Below are positions 1-14,300 of a DNA stretch of 64,000 bases, piece by piece. Position numbers and translations under genes: made by a program. The DNA comes from Epiperipatus broadwayi (lineage: Eukaryota > Onychophora > Udeonychophora > Euonychophora > Peripatidae): positions 2,934,501-2,998,500 of the forward strand of contig JAQFVV010000072.1 of the NCBI GenBank assembly GCA_028023455.1. Reading direction: 5' to 3'. The number at the start of each line of letters is the position of its first letter. Position 1 is the stretch's first letter. Below the pieces are notes generated by a model, which was not told where the DNA came from, made no database searches, and saw only the letters and a program-made list of their open reading frames with translations.

Positions 1-155
1 GAACATTATTACACTTATTATTCAATTATTCTGTATACAGACTTTCTTTTCTTCTTCTTTCCCTTTAAGATTTTTTTTTCTAACATTTTGATAGAAAATT
101 TCCTTCTTTGTCCAGCACAAATAAATACTAAATTTTAATATCTATGTGTATATAT
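1..155. other. AT-rich sequence, nothing recognised
   Basis: Left edge of the window, upstream of the large repeat. No feature seen. Confidence 0.4.
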
Positions 156-3100
156 TGTGCCCTTTTCTATAGGTCAGTAATAATTCATAACAGTCAATGA
201 CTAAAAAATTTTAAATTTAGAATATGTTCTTTTAATACATTAATTATATTAAGTCAATTATATCTTTAAAGTACAATTTGAGGCTAAAGTAAATACGAAA
301 TATATAAAATTATAGCGAATTGTTTGAAAATAGTTACATAAAGCTTAAAATATTGTTTCATATGGTTGTAAAAGCTGGCCATATTAAATAACACAGCTAT
401 AAATAATTAAAAGTATATTTAAAAAATCCGATTTTAATAGTTTAAAACTTATAGTTAATAAAATGCTATGTTTAAATTTGTAATCATATTTAAATAGTCA
501 AAATTAATATAATATATTTTAAAATAAACTTTATGATGGTGAAAATTATATCTAGTTCTATATTTTCTAAATTATTCTTCCAAATTTTTTTTTATAATTA
601 TTTTATATAATATAATAAGTGTATCAATTTTATTAGTCTAGGCAGAGAAATAGATTGAAAATCGTCTGTCAAAGTTATTAATCACGTGATTTTTTAATGT
701 ATACTATCACACACTGCTTGTTTGAATTAATAACAAAGTTTAAAATATTTTAAAAGTTATATTATAGAATTGGATAGAATTATTGCCTATCATAAAAGTA
801 AATAGTATTAAACACTAAGTTAACTATCATATGTAATGTTTAAGTAATGTAATAAAGACGAATACAGATATAATAAAAATTAAATATTTTATTTAAATAA
901 AAATAGATAAATTGAATAGATAAATAGAATAAGTTATTAAATGTTATTTTAAAAGTTATTTTAAATGTTTAAATAGTTTTAATAAAATAATAATTTATTT
1001 AAAAGTAATATTTTAAATAATATTTTAGGTTCATTACGTCATCATTTTTTGTTTTCAAATATAATTCTACTATAAATTGGAAATATGTAAATTTTTCCTC
1101 AAGCTAAAATAAGAATTGGCCAATAAGAATAGGTATTCTTACAGACGATAAATATCGTTGTAACTAAGTTATAGCGGGAGATTAATAATGTATTGAAACC
1201 GAAGAAAGGTAAATTATAACTATCAAAAGATAGTATTTTTAAAAATCTTTTATTTTAGTCAATTTTTTTTTTAGTACTTTCTTATAACTTTATCTGCAAA
1301 AAACTAATTGATAATTTTAAAAATATTTTTTTTTTGCAAAAGAGAGTATAAACTAAAAATATTTTAATAATTTCGTTTAACATGATTTTCTAATTTTTAA
1401 AGTACTTACCAGTCGTATTTTATCTAAAAGTTTAACCTAAACTATGCAATAAAAAATGGATATACTACAAAATAAAATGGATAGAAATTGTAATACTGTA
1501 AAAATGTTTGAAATATTTATTGATACAGCTTTATTAATATTTAACCGAAGAACTGTTCTGGTACATAAAAACCACAGCTCGGACATTATACGGAGTCTAA
1601 GAATGTATGGAAACGTATTATTTATAAACTGATCCAAGATTTATTTTTTAAATAGTAATAAGACAATTATATTTCATGGATTATTTTATATAATATGATA
1701 TTCAAAGGAGTAAAATGTTATATCCTTTCTAAAGGTAACATTTTTAAAAAATATTTTCGAGTGCAAAATTTAAGAAAGAACCCAGGAGATTATGTTATAG
1801 AAGCGTTTTTTTGATATTAAAATATCTGGTCTTCGAATTATTTAAAATGTACTTGGAAATGATTTGTTCAAAAGTATTTGAAGTTTTTATTTTAAAAGAG
1901 ATTTATAAAAATACCAAATGAAAGTTTAAATGTATCAAGAAGGAAACAGAGATAGAAGTGAACACATAGATGAATAAAAAAAAAATGGATCCATGGAAAT
2001 ACAAATAGTACTTAAAAATTCATCGAATATTTTTAAAGTTAAATTAGATGGATTGATGCATCGGATACACAGAGAATATTGGTCGAGAAGATTAAGAAGC
2101 TTCTCGGGATTAATTAATATTATCGTCCTAAAAATACTAAAACCAAGGATTATTTTCTAAATTTTACTAAATGGATTAATAATTATTTTTATTTTAAACT
2201 TTAACGCGCTTAGAGGAGAACATTTTTGAAAAACTCTAGAGAAAATGATAAGCATTTTGGATTTATCAGGAACTATCGTCAAGAAAATATGTAACTATAG
2301 TTTTGATTCTTTTATTTTGTTAATCTAGTTTAAATCTAAATTTTTATATAAGATTAGGAAAACATAAAAACATTAATTTATTAATATTAAAATTTTATAA
2401 TATAACAATCTAATAATTTAGCTAAAAATATTTTAATATAAAGTGTATGGGTGTGATTTTTTTTTTTTATCTGCAATGCTCAAGTGGATAAAGGAAGCCT
2501 ACTGAATACGATGACTAGATAAAGGTTATTGGTAATAATAATCACTATTGATAATTTATAATGTATATTTTTTTGTTTTCTTTAGATCATCCATAAATTG
2601 GAAGAATGAAGTGTAAAAGTTTTTTTACTTATAATGTAAACGCATTTTTATACAACATTTTTTAAAAAAAAACATTATGAGATAGGATTGATTTGAAAAT
2701 ATGCATACGACAATTTTTTTTTATTAGTAATATAATCCAACATAACAAATAATTATGTGATTCTTTTAAAATTTTCATGTCATTGGATATTCAAATCTTG
2801 TCTAAGTAGATCGTATATGATTAAACATACAGAGCAATGAAGTAAGCAACTTTTCTTATGGGATAGTAAGATTGTTTAACTATTAATGAATTTTATTTAT
2901 TGTTTTGTAAATGCAGATAGTTATTTTATCGATGTAAGATGTAGAAAAATCTTGAGAAATAATGTTGAGATAGTGGCTTGGAAGTACTATAGTTAGCAGG
3001 AAACCAAGATGATGTATTTTTTAAAATAGGATATGATAAGGAATGGGAATAATATTTAGTCTTTATGTGGTTATCAGCATAGTTAACATAGCCCTATGAC

Positions 3101-5060
3101 TGATACACATTTTATTTGGACAGTGTTTATATTTCTTTAAATATTTGATGTTTTAATAAAGCTGAAGAAATAGCTTTAACATCGTCCCTGTACTAGAGGA
3201 TATTAGGCAGATAAATGTCCTACCTCTTCGCACTGTGCCATGATTTTGAGATATGTTAAGAATAATACTCTAGCTTTCTTCCTTAATCCTATGCATCTGT
3301 TTTCGCTATCTTTATTTCATGTAACTGCATTGTTTAGTAAGATATGTTTAAGAGAAATGATAAATAATTTAGAACTTATGTTATGCTATCGTTTTTTGGA
3401 TAAGATTAGTTTATTTGCTTATAAGAAGCAGAATGTTATAACTTAAAATTGAAGATCCAAAGTGTCCTAGGGAAAGAAAAGAATCATAAAATATATTTTG
3501 AATTTTATTTCGGAAATGAAATATAAAATTTTTAAAATAGGGTATCTAAACAAAGATATTTTTTTTAAAGTGATAATAATTTTAAATGCTTTAGTATTAT
3601 TTTTTTTTTTTTAAGAGAAAAATAAGTATTGCATATTTTTTTAAAATACAATAGTACAAAGTAGATTATGTAAACAATATGCATAGTATATTTTTGTTTA
3701 TTGATTAACAGAAATCTATTAATGATTAAACTTATATCATACTAAAGTAAGGCTTAAAGAAGAATATATTATGATTAGTAAACATTGTGTGATAAATACT
3801 AAAATCTAGTACTGAATTTTGGATAATAGTTTGTGTAACATCTTTGACTTTGCAAGATGAATTTTTTTTTTTTTTAATATTTTGAGAAATCCATACTCAT
3901 TATAAAATTTTGTTTTCTATAGAATGTTTGTTCTAAATATGAATTTTTTTTAAAAAATAAGATAGTTTAATAATATTAAGGATAAAATGCTGTTGCTAGT
4001 AAAGTAGATAAATATACTCGTAATAAGTTAACCATGATGAGACACCAAATAATAACATTTTTTTAAATTTTGTCCTAAATCTAAATAAAGACATGATTGA
4101 AATATAAATTATTTTTTTTTTTTTGTAACTCGTAAATCAAACTGTAAAATAAAAAAAAAAGGTTAAGGATATCCACTGTAAATAATGTAAATAAATTGTT
4201 TAGTTATTTATTGTTAGTAATAAACTCTGTTAAATTTTGTTATTTAAAAAATTTTGTGTCAGAGTTGTTTATTTCTCCACATCGCTGCATGAAAACATTA
4301 TATATGCATAATAACTGAAACAAATATATAATTTTGCACAAAAGATAAATAAAGAATTATTTTAAGAATTTTAAATATTTTATTGGTATTCATTATAATT
4401 AAATAATTATAATCTTACATTATTTATTGGTCATAAATCAGTTATCACAATATTATGTTAAATTATATGCTATCAGTTGCCACACATATTTTGTTTGTCA
4501 GATTATTAAAATGCTACCACGTATTTATTATATCATTACATGAAGAATATTATTATTGTTATTTATTATTATTAGTTTAAGTGTAGTAGATTATGACATA
4601 AAATCCCTTCTCATATTTTACTACCGTATTTTTAAATTAACTTAGAATAAACTTTATGAACCCGAGATTATTTTATCGAGCTAGATTATTATTAAATAGA
4701 AGATTAAGATTTAATTATTAGTTTAATCTTAGTGAGTAGAAGTTATTAAAGTCGTAAGAATACTATGAGTTTGTTATTTGAAATAGTAATAAAGGGGGAT
4801 AGTGTTCTTATGCCATTGAGGTAGTATCCTGTAGGATATTGGCTCAATGTAATCTATCTTGTCACCTGTATTTTCACTTCAAGTCTCATGAAAATATTGA
4901 ATATTTATTTAATTTATTTTTATAAATTGAACCTTATTCGTATTTTAAATTTGAGCTAGTGAAATATTTTAATTTTAGTACTGAATATTTTAGTTATTAA
5001 TTATTAACTGAGATAGAACCTGTTTTATTTTATACCATATATTATCCGGAAGTGAATATG
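156..5060. repeat. Large non-coding repeat, copy A (LTR-like)
   Basis: Starts TGTGCCCTTTT and shares order and sequence with copy B at 36480: the first 100 bases (GGTCA, then AAAATTTTAAATTTA), a CTTTAGATCA block (near 2580), GAATCATAAAAT (near 3480), ACTGTAAATA-TGTAAATAAA (near 4175) and a closely related last 500 bases containing TTCTTATGCCATTGAG. The right end is degenerate, so 5060 is approximate. No open reading frame of note. Orientation is read from copy B. It may be a very long solo LTR or the body of a non-coding retroelement. Confidence 0.6.
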
Positions 5061-8000
5061 CATAATTACAGGTTAGAATATATATATATATTAATATATA
5101 TAATTTTTATTATTTACTATTGTTTTTCTTTTTAGTAAGAAACAATCTTTTGATAAGAACCACTGAATATGACCGAAACATAAAAAATTTATGATGCAAG
5201 AATAATAAATATCAAGTTTTATCAAGAAAATGTTGTTGATGCTGTATATAATAAATATACTTTTTAATAGGCTTCTATCATTTTTATATATCCAGTTTAC
5301 TTTCTCTGATCTTTTGAAAAAAAGATGGATCAAGATGTCATTGTATATCAACAAAGATTCAAAATTATAGTAGTCAAAAATGCAAACATAAAATATATGA
5401 AATAACAAGTAAAACTGCATCAAAAATATAGCAATCTATAATATTGTCAGTCATTAACACTCCCCACCCCCACAGGAGATAAAATTATCTTTAAATTAAA
5501 ACTTGATAAAAAGAATATTTCAATATTAGAAGGATAGCAATATAAAAAAATATCTATGGTTTAGATAACTCTTTTTTCACTAATACCATCACAAATTTAC
5601 AGTACATTCAGTTTTTGATGACTAATTTGCAAAAAACATAATATGTATTGGGGGGGGGGGGGATTTTGGAGCCAACATATTTTACCATTGCTTGGCAAGC
5701 AGGAAGAAAATTTTCATTAAACTTAATTTAATGTTTACTTAGATGCATATTATAAATCTTTTAAATAAAACTACAAAAACAAAACCCACTATATATTTTA
5801 GTCAAGATTTTTGTATTTCACGATTCATGATGTAAAAATCCATTACAAAATCCTTAAAGTATGGATATGGAAAACAGGCCAATTCTGTTTAATTTAACAA
5901 TATCTTCATAATAACAAAATACTGTAGTGTAATCTGGTTATCTTTAATATCCAAAAACGTTACAATATGTTACAAAAAATAAAACAGACAATTTACAAAG
6001 CAAGTAAATGGACCTCTTAATTTTAAATGAGTAATGTCGCTCTTTCAACTTTTCAAAACATTTTTTAAAAATTATGTTGCGGCCATTTTTCAAAAATATA
6101 TCTCTAATCAAATAACTTTAGATGCTAATTCAGTGATTTTTTTTTAGCAAAATTTCTTTCTATAATAAAAGGCAGATTATGTACTAACTAGCAGACATTT
6201 TTTTTAAAAAACGTTTTTTGTTAAGTAATAACAAAACTTAACAAAAAACGTTTTAGATCATTTTTAGTCATAAATCTATTCCTATTCTTGGTCTGAACCA
6301 TATTGATATTGGGATAGCTTTTCGAGGTTATCGTTATTATTTCATTAATTTTAAGACTGCTATAGTTTTACTTTCATATCAAATTGTTGAATCATTTTTT
6401 AATAAATAATAATGGTGTAAAATCACAAAATATAGTATATATTCTTAGACAAATATAAATTTGAATTGGATGAAATTATGTTAGAAACATCTATAGTTCT
6501 ACTTTAATAATGGTCTTTCCGGATCTGGACTTAAAAATTTGACAATTAAGATTAGCAGTGTTAATAGTTCTGCAATTCTTCAAGATGTAAAAGAGACTAG
6601 ACTTTTCAACTTGACTTTATAAAGGTTGTTCTTCCTCCCTAATCCCCTTTAAAATTTCTCCATTTTTCCTTTCTTGCATTAGCGCAAGATTTTACTTAAT
6701 TGTCAGCAATTCGACATTACTGATAGACATGTATAGATGGGAATAAAAATATGTGAGCTTTACTCTCGATAATTATGAAAATACGAAAGTGACACACTAT
6801 AAATATTACAATAGTTAAAATAAAAAAAAGGCTCAAAATTAGGTAAGCAAGCAATGATTAATTATTACTCACACAAACAAAACTTATATCAGGGCTATCT
6901 TGTATAAGTAATGTCTTCCCCTTGTGTGATCATACAATATATGCAGATGATAACATTTTTAAATTTGAAAATTTCTTTCACCATCAGTTGCTTTTCCCCA
7001 GACTACAATAGTAATGAGAATTATGTATGAATACTAAAAATGTAGGAAGACCTGGAAAGAAGGTTAAAATCAATTTCTATTGAAAGACTTTTAAACAATA
7101 GTTATGAAGATATGATATACTTGATTATCATTGTTATATTGTTTAAAGTTTCTTGGTGACTTTGCCATATGGTGACAAATGGTTTCACATATACACATGA
7201 GCAACTTATGGTGACAAATATGGAAAAATTACCACTCATTTAACCAAAATATCATTTATCCATTAATAAAAACACCTCTAGAAATAGATAATGTCTTCTC
7301 TAATAATCTAAACAATGACTTAATAAGATTTGGTCTGAGTAATCTTATTTATTTCATAATACATCAAACTTTCTAAACTACTAGTTTGTATATAAATAAA
7401 TGATAGCTATTATGTAGATCAATATCTCCCAATTTGGGATATACATACTTATTAGAATATAGGACATTTAGTGTCAGAAAAATACACATATGTCAATAAT
7501 GCAAAACAAAATATAAATCAAAAATTGCGATATTACCTGAATATTTATGATGAATGAAGTTCTTTTTCTTATTTCAAAACAAGACTTACTCTCTAATTTT
7601 ATTATTTTGGCAAAAGTTTGGGAATCCTACTATAAATAAATAATGTGCTGAAACATGAAACTATACACATGCATGGCAAAAATTCCTTATAAACTCAGCT
7701 TTCATTTTTCTCTCTTTTGCATCCATATGAATATTGACACATCAATGACAGGGAATATATGTGGACATTACAGTCAGTCCTATGAGCAATGTTCAATGAG
7801 CAAACTCTGGATCTATATTTTAAATTAATTTTTTAATTCATGTATTGTCAGATATGGATTAGTGCTGGAAAACCAGTACCATTAAAAAGATTTATTACAA
7901 ATATACATTTAAAATAACAACACCTATATATAAGTTACAAACATTCTGGTAATATATAAGATAACACAAGTGAAAAAAAATTAGAAACCCCTTGATGCAG

Positions 8001-8270
8001 ACAGCAAATCATTATTATGCAGGCTAACTGCAAAATAATTACAACTATAAATGCTTATAGATTTTTTAAAAATTATTTAGATTTCCAATGGGCTTTGGCA
8101 ACAATTTTAATATCTAGTAAACAAATATTACTGCCATTATTAATAAAAATTAACTATTGTCATAAATCGGCATAATTACAATTGATAATAAAAGTGATCA
8201 ATCTTCAAAATATATAAATGCTAATATGCTAACATATTCATATTTAACTATATATATGTTATGAACATAC
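5061..8270. other. Presumed IPO5 intron sequence
   Basis: AT-rich, with low-complexity tracts including a run of 13 G at 5650-5662. No exon of importin-5 and no recognised transposon were seen. Short open frames on the minus strand near 5.1-5.4 kb look random. Confidence 0.4.
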
Positions 8271-8395
8271 ATCATCTTGTAAAAATGGTAAAACTCCATC
8301 TATAATTTGAGGTAAAAGACTTTCCATTTGTTTATGGCAACCTTCCCCGACTGCTGATATGGCCATCAGAGCTGCATGACGATACCGCCAATCAC
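8271..8395 (-). CDS. IPO5: IPO5 exon (visible exon 9)
   Basis: Encodes [20 protein letters not shown] then [20 protein letters not shown], ending phase 0 before GTATGT. In the family this is followed by a conserved PHPRVRYAA-type segment; I found no such exon in the remaining 8.27 kb, so the next intron is at least that long. Confidence 0.95.
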
Positions 8396-11300
8396 CTGAA
8401 AAAATAATTATTATAAAGTAAAATTTATAATAAAAATTTAATTATGCAATTCTAAGTGTGGAAATATATAGATATTATGTACAAATGGAGTCTTAATGAT
8501 ATTACCTTCAATAATTTGACTTATTAATTCTTATCTATCTTTGCACCAATTTCCAGAAATTTGCAGCCTCAAGTTTTATCTTATTAATAATATTTCATTA
8601 TACTTTTAAAATTTTTCAGATTATGCATAAATTAAAGAAGGTGGGAGGGACAATACAATAAATAAATGAATATACTCCTTTATATGAGCCTGTATTTCCT
8701 CTTACATTTTTTAGTACATAACAATATTGTAATAATTTAAGATTCACTTTGCTAACTTTCACTTTACTTATTAATTAAGATATTGTACATATGCAAAATA
8801 AATTTCTATTGCAATGCACAATGCATATTAAAAATATTCATATCCAATGATATTGGAATTTTTATTTATACACATGGTAATTTATTAAATTTTCAACCTT
8901 AGCAGTACACAAAATATTTTTTCTTTAAACTAAGAAACAAATATGGTACTTTAATAATTTTTACATTTTTAAAATTTCCTTCCACTTCTCCTTCTTATTT
9001 GCATTGCTGAATTATATATAATATAATACACCATATACACCTTAATTGACACTCTACAATGCAGTTTAAGATCTGATGATGACTGCTGGACAGTTGAAAC
9101 TGTAGGCAAGAGGAAATAAAATAAATCGTATGTTAAACTGCATTGTAGAGTATCAATTAGAGGTGTATACGATGTATTATATTAATAATCTTGCCAATGA
9201 CTATTAATCAAAATTTCAAATTCGGACTGGATTTCTGATTAGCATTTTATTTTTTAAAATTCTACTTATTTCTTTAAAATAAGAAACAAGTATTGTACTT
9301 TAATAATGAAAATTTCAAACTAGACTGGAATTCTATTCAATTTGATTTTCTTTTATCACCGATTACCATTTTAATTTATTTTTTTTAGATTCTACTTATA
9401 TAAGTTTTATTTAAGATTAAATGTAAACTTTATTTTAAAAAATTTGACAATAACGAATTTACTTTGGAACATGATTTGATAAGAGTTCCAGTTGACATAT
9501 GACTATAAGTTTGGGCAGCAACATTTAGGGATTCCTACTATCAGCCAAATGTAAAATGATCTTAAAATAGTCTATAATAAAGAATCTGGGCAGAACATTT
9601 AAAATCATTTAAGTAATAACAATTGTTGTAATATCAGTTAACGATAATACTGGTAAAGCAAGATGTTTTTATAAATATAATAAGTATTTCAATTTTTTTC
9701 TAAATATAGATACATTGATATGTGAATTTCGCTTGGTATACAATCCTCAAGACCTGAACATGATTTAAGATTGATATGGACACTCTTTGTAAATTCATCT
9801 TGTTAAGAAACATTAATTGATTTTTTTTTTTTTTGAGTTAGTTCATTGAAGAGAAAAAACCAGTCAGTGCTGGATTTACTGCAAGATCTAATTTTATATT
9901 TTTGGAATCCCTATATATATATATCAATAAAGGACTAATGAAATTAAAAATTGATATGCACAATATTTGTGTCCATTTTTTTTTTTTTTTTCAGAATTTA
10001 TATTCTAATATTAATTTCTGAAAGTTCAGAGAGAAAAAGCCTTTTATTATTATTGGACCTTATTGCATTAACACTGACAAAAAGAACAATTTCTTTTTTC
10101 CTTAAAAACTTTAACATATGGATTGATTAAAAAAAAAAAGGAAATTATAGCCTAAAGTTATTGGAGTTTGATTAGTCTATTAATGAATTTTTACTCAACA
10201 AATAGATTGGCCACGCAATGACTTTGTTTAGGAAACCAAAAGAACATAAATGCATCCATGTTAAAAAAAAATGGCATCATATGGATTATGAAAATAATTA
10301 GAAATGAGAATATGCATATTATTGAATAGGTTAAAAATTAATAAATTTCAAGTTAAATGATAGTTGCATTAAAAAAGATAATCTTCGCTTTAATTTTTTT
10401 TAGAAGCGATTCTTACTTCACTACATACATTTCAATAGTTATTAAATACTACAATTGCTAATTTGAATTTCTGATCTGGTTAAGCCATTGAGGCATAAAA
10501 TTCTTTTACAGTAAAAAAAAATAAATTAAATTACTAATTTTAACCAATATCATATCAATATAAAAAAAGAAAAAGAAACAACCAAATGCAAAAATCGGAA
10601 AGTATTGAAAAGACTCCATCCATATTGGATGCAATTTATAAAGTACTTAATAGCATCTTACCCAGGTGGGTGCAAGCTTTAAAACCTCATGTAGAATATT
10701 GCCATTTTATTGTAAATTAGAGTATCATATAATGGTATGGTGATCGTAAGTTGCGTACATCACCTTCCATCAATATGAATGTATTTACTGGTTACAGCAT
10801 CTAATGATATAACTTGTTATTGTTCAATCACTAACATCTTTAATCACCAGTGTTCAATCACTAAATTCTTTAATCACCAGTATGCCCTAATTCAAATGCA
10901 GGGTAAATCATCAAGAACAAGCTCGTTGGGAAAGTCACATCTTGGCACTTGAATTAGCAATGGAATATGGTGCATTTTAGATTATAGACCTTGTGATATG
11001 TTTCATTACCCAAATTTATAATTGGCTAATCATCTAATCAACTTATAAGGTTTATTTCATTGAAAAGGAAAAATCATAGCTGTTTCACACAAATTGTAAC
11101 TTCTTCTTCGTTGCATGATAAAAAGAATATGGAGTTTCATACAAAAAATTTAAAGCTAGAAATTAAAAAGTATTTGGTGAATTAAGACTGCCAAAAAAAT
11201 ATAGTCATTTAGTTTATTGCAATTTCTTAAGAGTTTTTTTAAAACATATTTCAAACAGTATAAGAATCACAATAAACCATATTGTAATCCTATTTTAACA

Positions 11301-14300
11301 TTTTCAAATAATATATGAATCAAAATAAATCATACTCTAAATCCTATTATATTTATAATGATGATATTTAAAAAAGTAAATATAGTATTTTAATTATCTT
11401 TTGAATAAAAATAATTACTAACCCGTGTTGTCCATTTGTGTGTTATTACAAACAAGTTGTTTGTATCTGAAAAGTTTAAAATTTTCTATACATTCGATGA
11501 TGGAATCCAACATATCACATATATAACAACTAGATTTGGAGAAAGTATCAATGGTAAACACTGCAGATGCTGAAAGGCTAACTGGAGAAATTAAAAAATA
11601 AAACTGATAATATGTTAACTTTAAAAACTATTATAATTTTTTAGAAATATATAAATCCATAAACTTTTGTCACCTGTTATTAAAGAAGCTATAATTACTC
11701 TAAATTATAAAAATAAAGTAGAAGCAATAAACTCAATAATAAATTATAAAATATTGCTGTTATTGATACAGCAAAAGTACTATCATGGATTTCATTGAAT
11801 AAATTAATTATAATCACAGATAAGAAATTACCAGAGGATCAGTTTCAAAACCAAGACGCATGGTATAGATTATATTGCTAGAAAAATAGTGTCAGAAACA
11901 AAAATGTGATATGTCTATAGTTTTCATCCCTTTATACAATTTCGTGGTACAATCATTAACATATCCACTTTCTACATTCATAACCTAGTTCTAAAATCCA
12001 AGTTGAATAAACTTTCAAATTTTTTTAGACACTCAAACCATAGTCTACCCAGCTAACTATCCAAAATTGGTCAATAGATATCTTATTATTACTTTCACTG
12101 TTTGGCAAATGGGAAAGCCTTTGTCCTTGACTCCTCTTTTTTGGAAAAATTTTGGAGAGCCGTTCTTCTTAAAGCTGTTTATCTTTAATTTATATATCGT
12201 ACAGACATTTTAAAAATTATTTTAATACAAAAAAATAAATCAAGATACTTACTACTACTTAACATCTGTGGAATATTTGAAATAATGACTGGCAGGACAG
12301 TTTTGCCTCCTAAGCCACACGCTATCCTATCTAACGCACTTTCTCCAGCAATGGCATTGCTTTTAAAAAAATAAGTTTTTCAAAATCAAATAATATGCAA
12401 ATATATGTATTATTTAAAAAATAAAGAAAATGATCATATATATACACGTATTAACATTGGATAAATATGACTATATTTATTAACTAAATGCTTAAAAATT
12501 ATTTTATGCAACATTTTAATAAAATTAAATTTATTATTAACCATCATTCATCTATAAATGATTATAAATCAAAACATATTTATTTCAATTTTTTTATGAT
12601 AAAAAAATGCTAATATATTAATTCTAAAAACTGAAGATATATTTAACAACAGAAAAAACGGCAACTGCTATACATTGCACAAGAAAATAATAAATAATTT
12701 AGATTTATCATAAATATATGAGAATAAAATAAAACTATGTAATACATTATTAACATACAATAGATTTTTAAAATGAGAGAAAACATTATGAAATTATAGG
12801 ATACTAAAAATTGATAGAAATTCATTTAAAATGAGAAATAAAAAAAAAAAAAAATTATAGAAAAAGTATTGGACAAAATAAAAGTTTTTGAAGATAGAAA
12901 AAAACAAAAACATGACTATATATATTTATATAGTAATAATAGGCGAGTCTTTGCAAGTGATTTGAACATTCCCACATTATCTGAATCAAAAATTCAATAA
13001 ACATATATATAAATGGCATTCTGGAATTAGTTAACCAAGTCTCATAAATGACATATGGTGTTTTTCGGATCAATCTTTCATTTTTTTAGTCCATCTTTTT
13101 TTTCTTTTTGAGAGATTGTAGGATTGTAAAAGCAATTTTGTGACAGAATATTACATAGACTAATTCATTATTATGTTTATAACAGCCATGAATTACAGTT
13201 AAAAACAAACTCTCTGGCATTATAGGTGAGTGAAAGACCAGATATTACTAGTAAAGATTAACTCTAGCAAACTTTTAAAATTGGATACCTTTTTTACTTG
13301 AATTTACCACTTAAGCTATTAAAAATATCAGAAGTGGAATTGAGATAATAAGATTATCATAATATTTCTGTGGTAATGAAATCCATGGACACATTTTTTC
13401 TTCTTTTATCAGAAAAATCTAAATTTAATAGTTTCTATAGTAAATTAATATTCATGTAATCCCTAACGTGCATAAGACTTTAACATACGCACACGAAAAT
13501 TTTAATATAAACATATATATTTATTTTTTCTTACTATGTATCAAGGATTATTGACAGGTAATAGAAAAATGAATAGGAATCTAATTCAATTTTATAATTC
13601 ATATTAAATTTGATATAGCTATTAAATCACTATTTCTTTTAAATAAATGTTACATGTGTAATAATCGCTTGGAAACTATCCAACATATTATTGCAACAGA
13701 ATGAAATATAAAGATTTCTGACTAAAATATCCTCTCTTTTAAAAAAAAAAGTTAAAAAACCAATTGGATATATTGATGGTAATTTAGCAATTTATAAAAG
13801 GATGCATGAAAATAGCTCTTAAACTGAAGATATTCAAGATCAAAAAATAAAACTATAAGACAAAAAATGATAATCAAAAAGATGATTTACACATAGTCAA
13901 CAAGTAAATTAATTCCTAATATTAAAAATTCTTTATTAATATTAAATAATTCCCGTAATAGTAATCGTATGTTCAGGAAATCATGTGCAGAGTTCAGCAA
14001 CACTTTGAGCTAAATAGTTCCATTCAAATGTCCAAATTGAGATTTTTTATTCGTTTACTTAGCTCATATCTATTATAATACTAATGTGCTAAACAACTTA
14101 GGATTTATAGTTATTAAATTGTAGCATTTTAATAATTTATCCCAATCTAGATATTTCAATGTTATCTGTTTTGTTTTAATTAAATCACCAACTATATTAA
14201 ATTTCAAGCACTCAACGCAAATAATTTTTTTTTAAATAATGCCATAAGCAGATCAGCACTCAATCTTTTATTAATGGAATTTAACAGCCAATGACTTCAT

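Larger units (their letters stand above)
8396..12252. other. IPO5 intron
   Basis: Intron of 3,857 bp between visible exons 8 and 9. Apart from the palindrome near 9.1 kb and the coding-looking island near 10.9 kb nothing is recognised. Confidence 0.7.
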
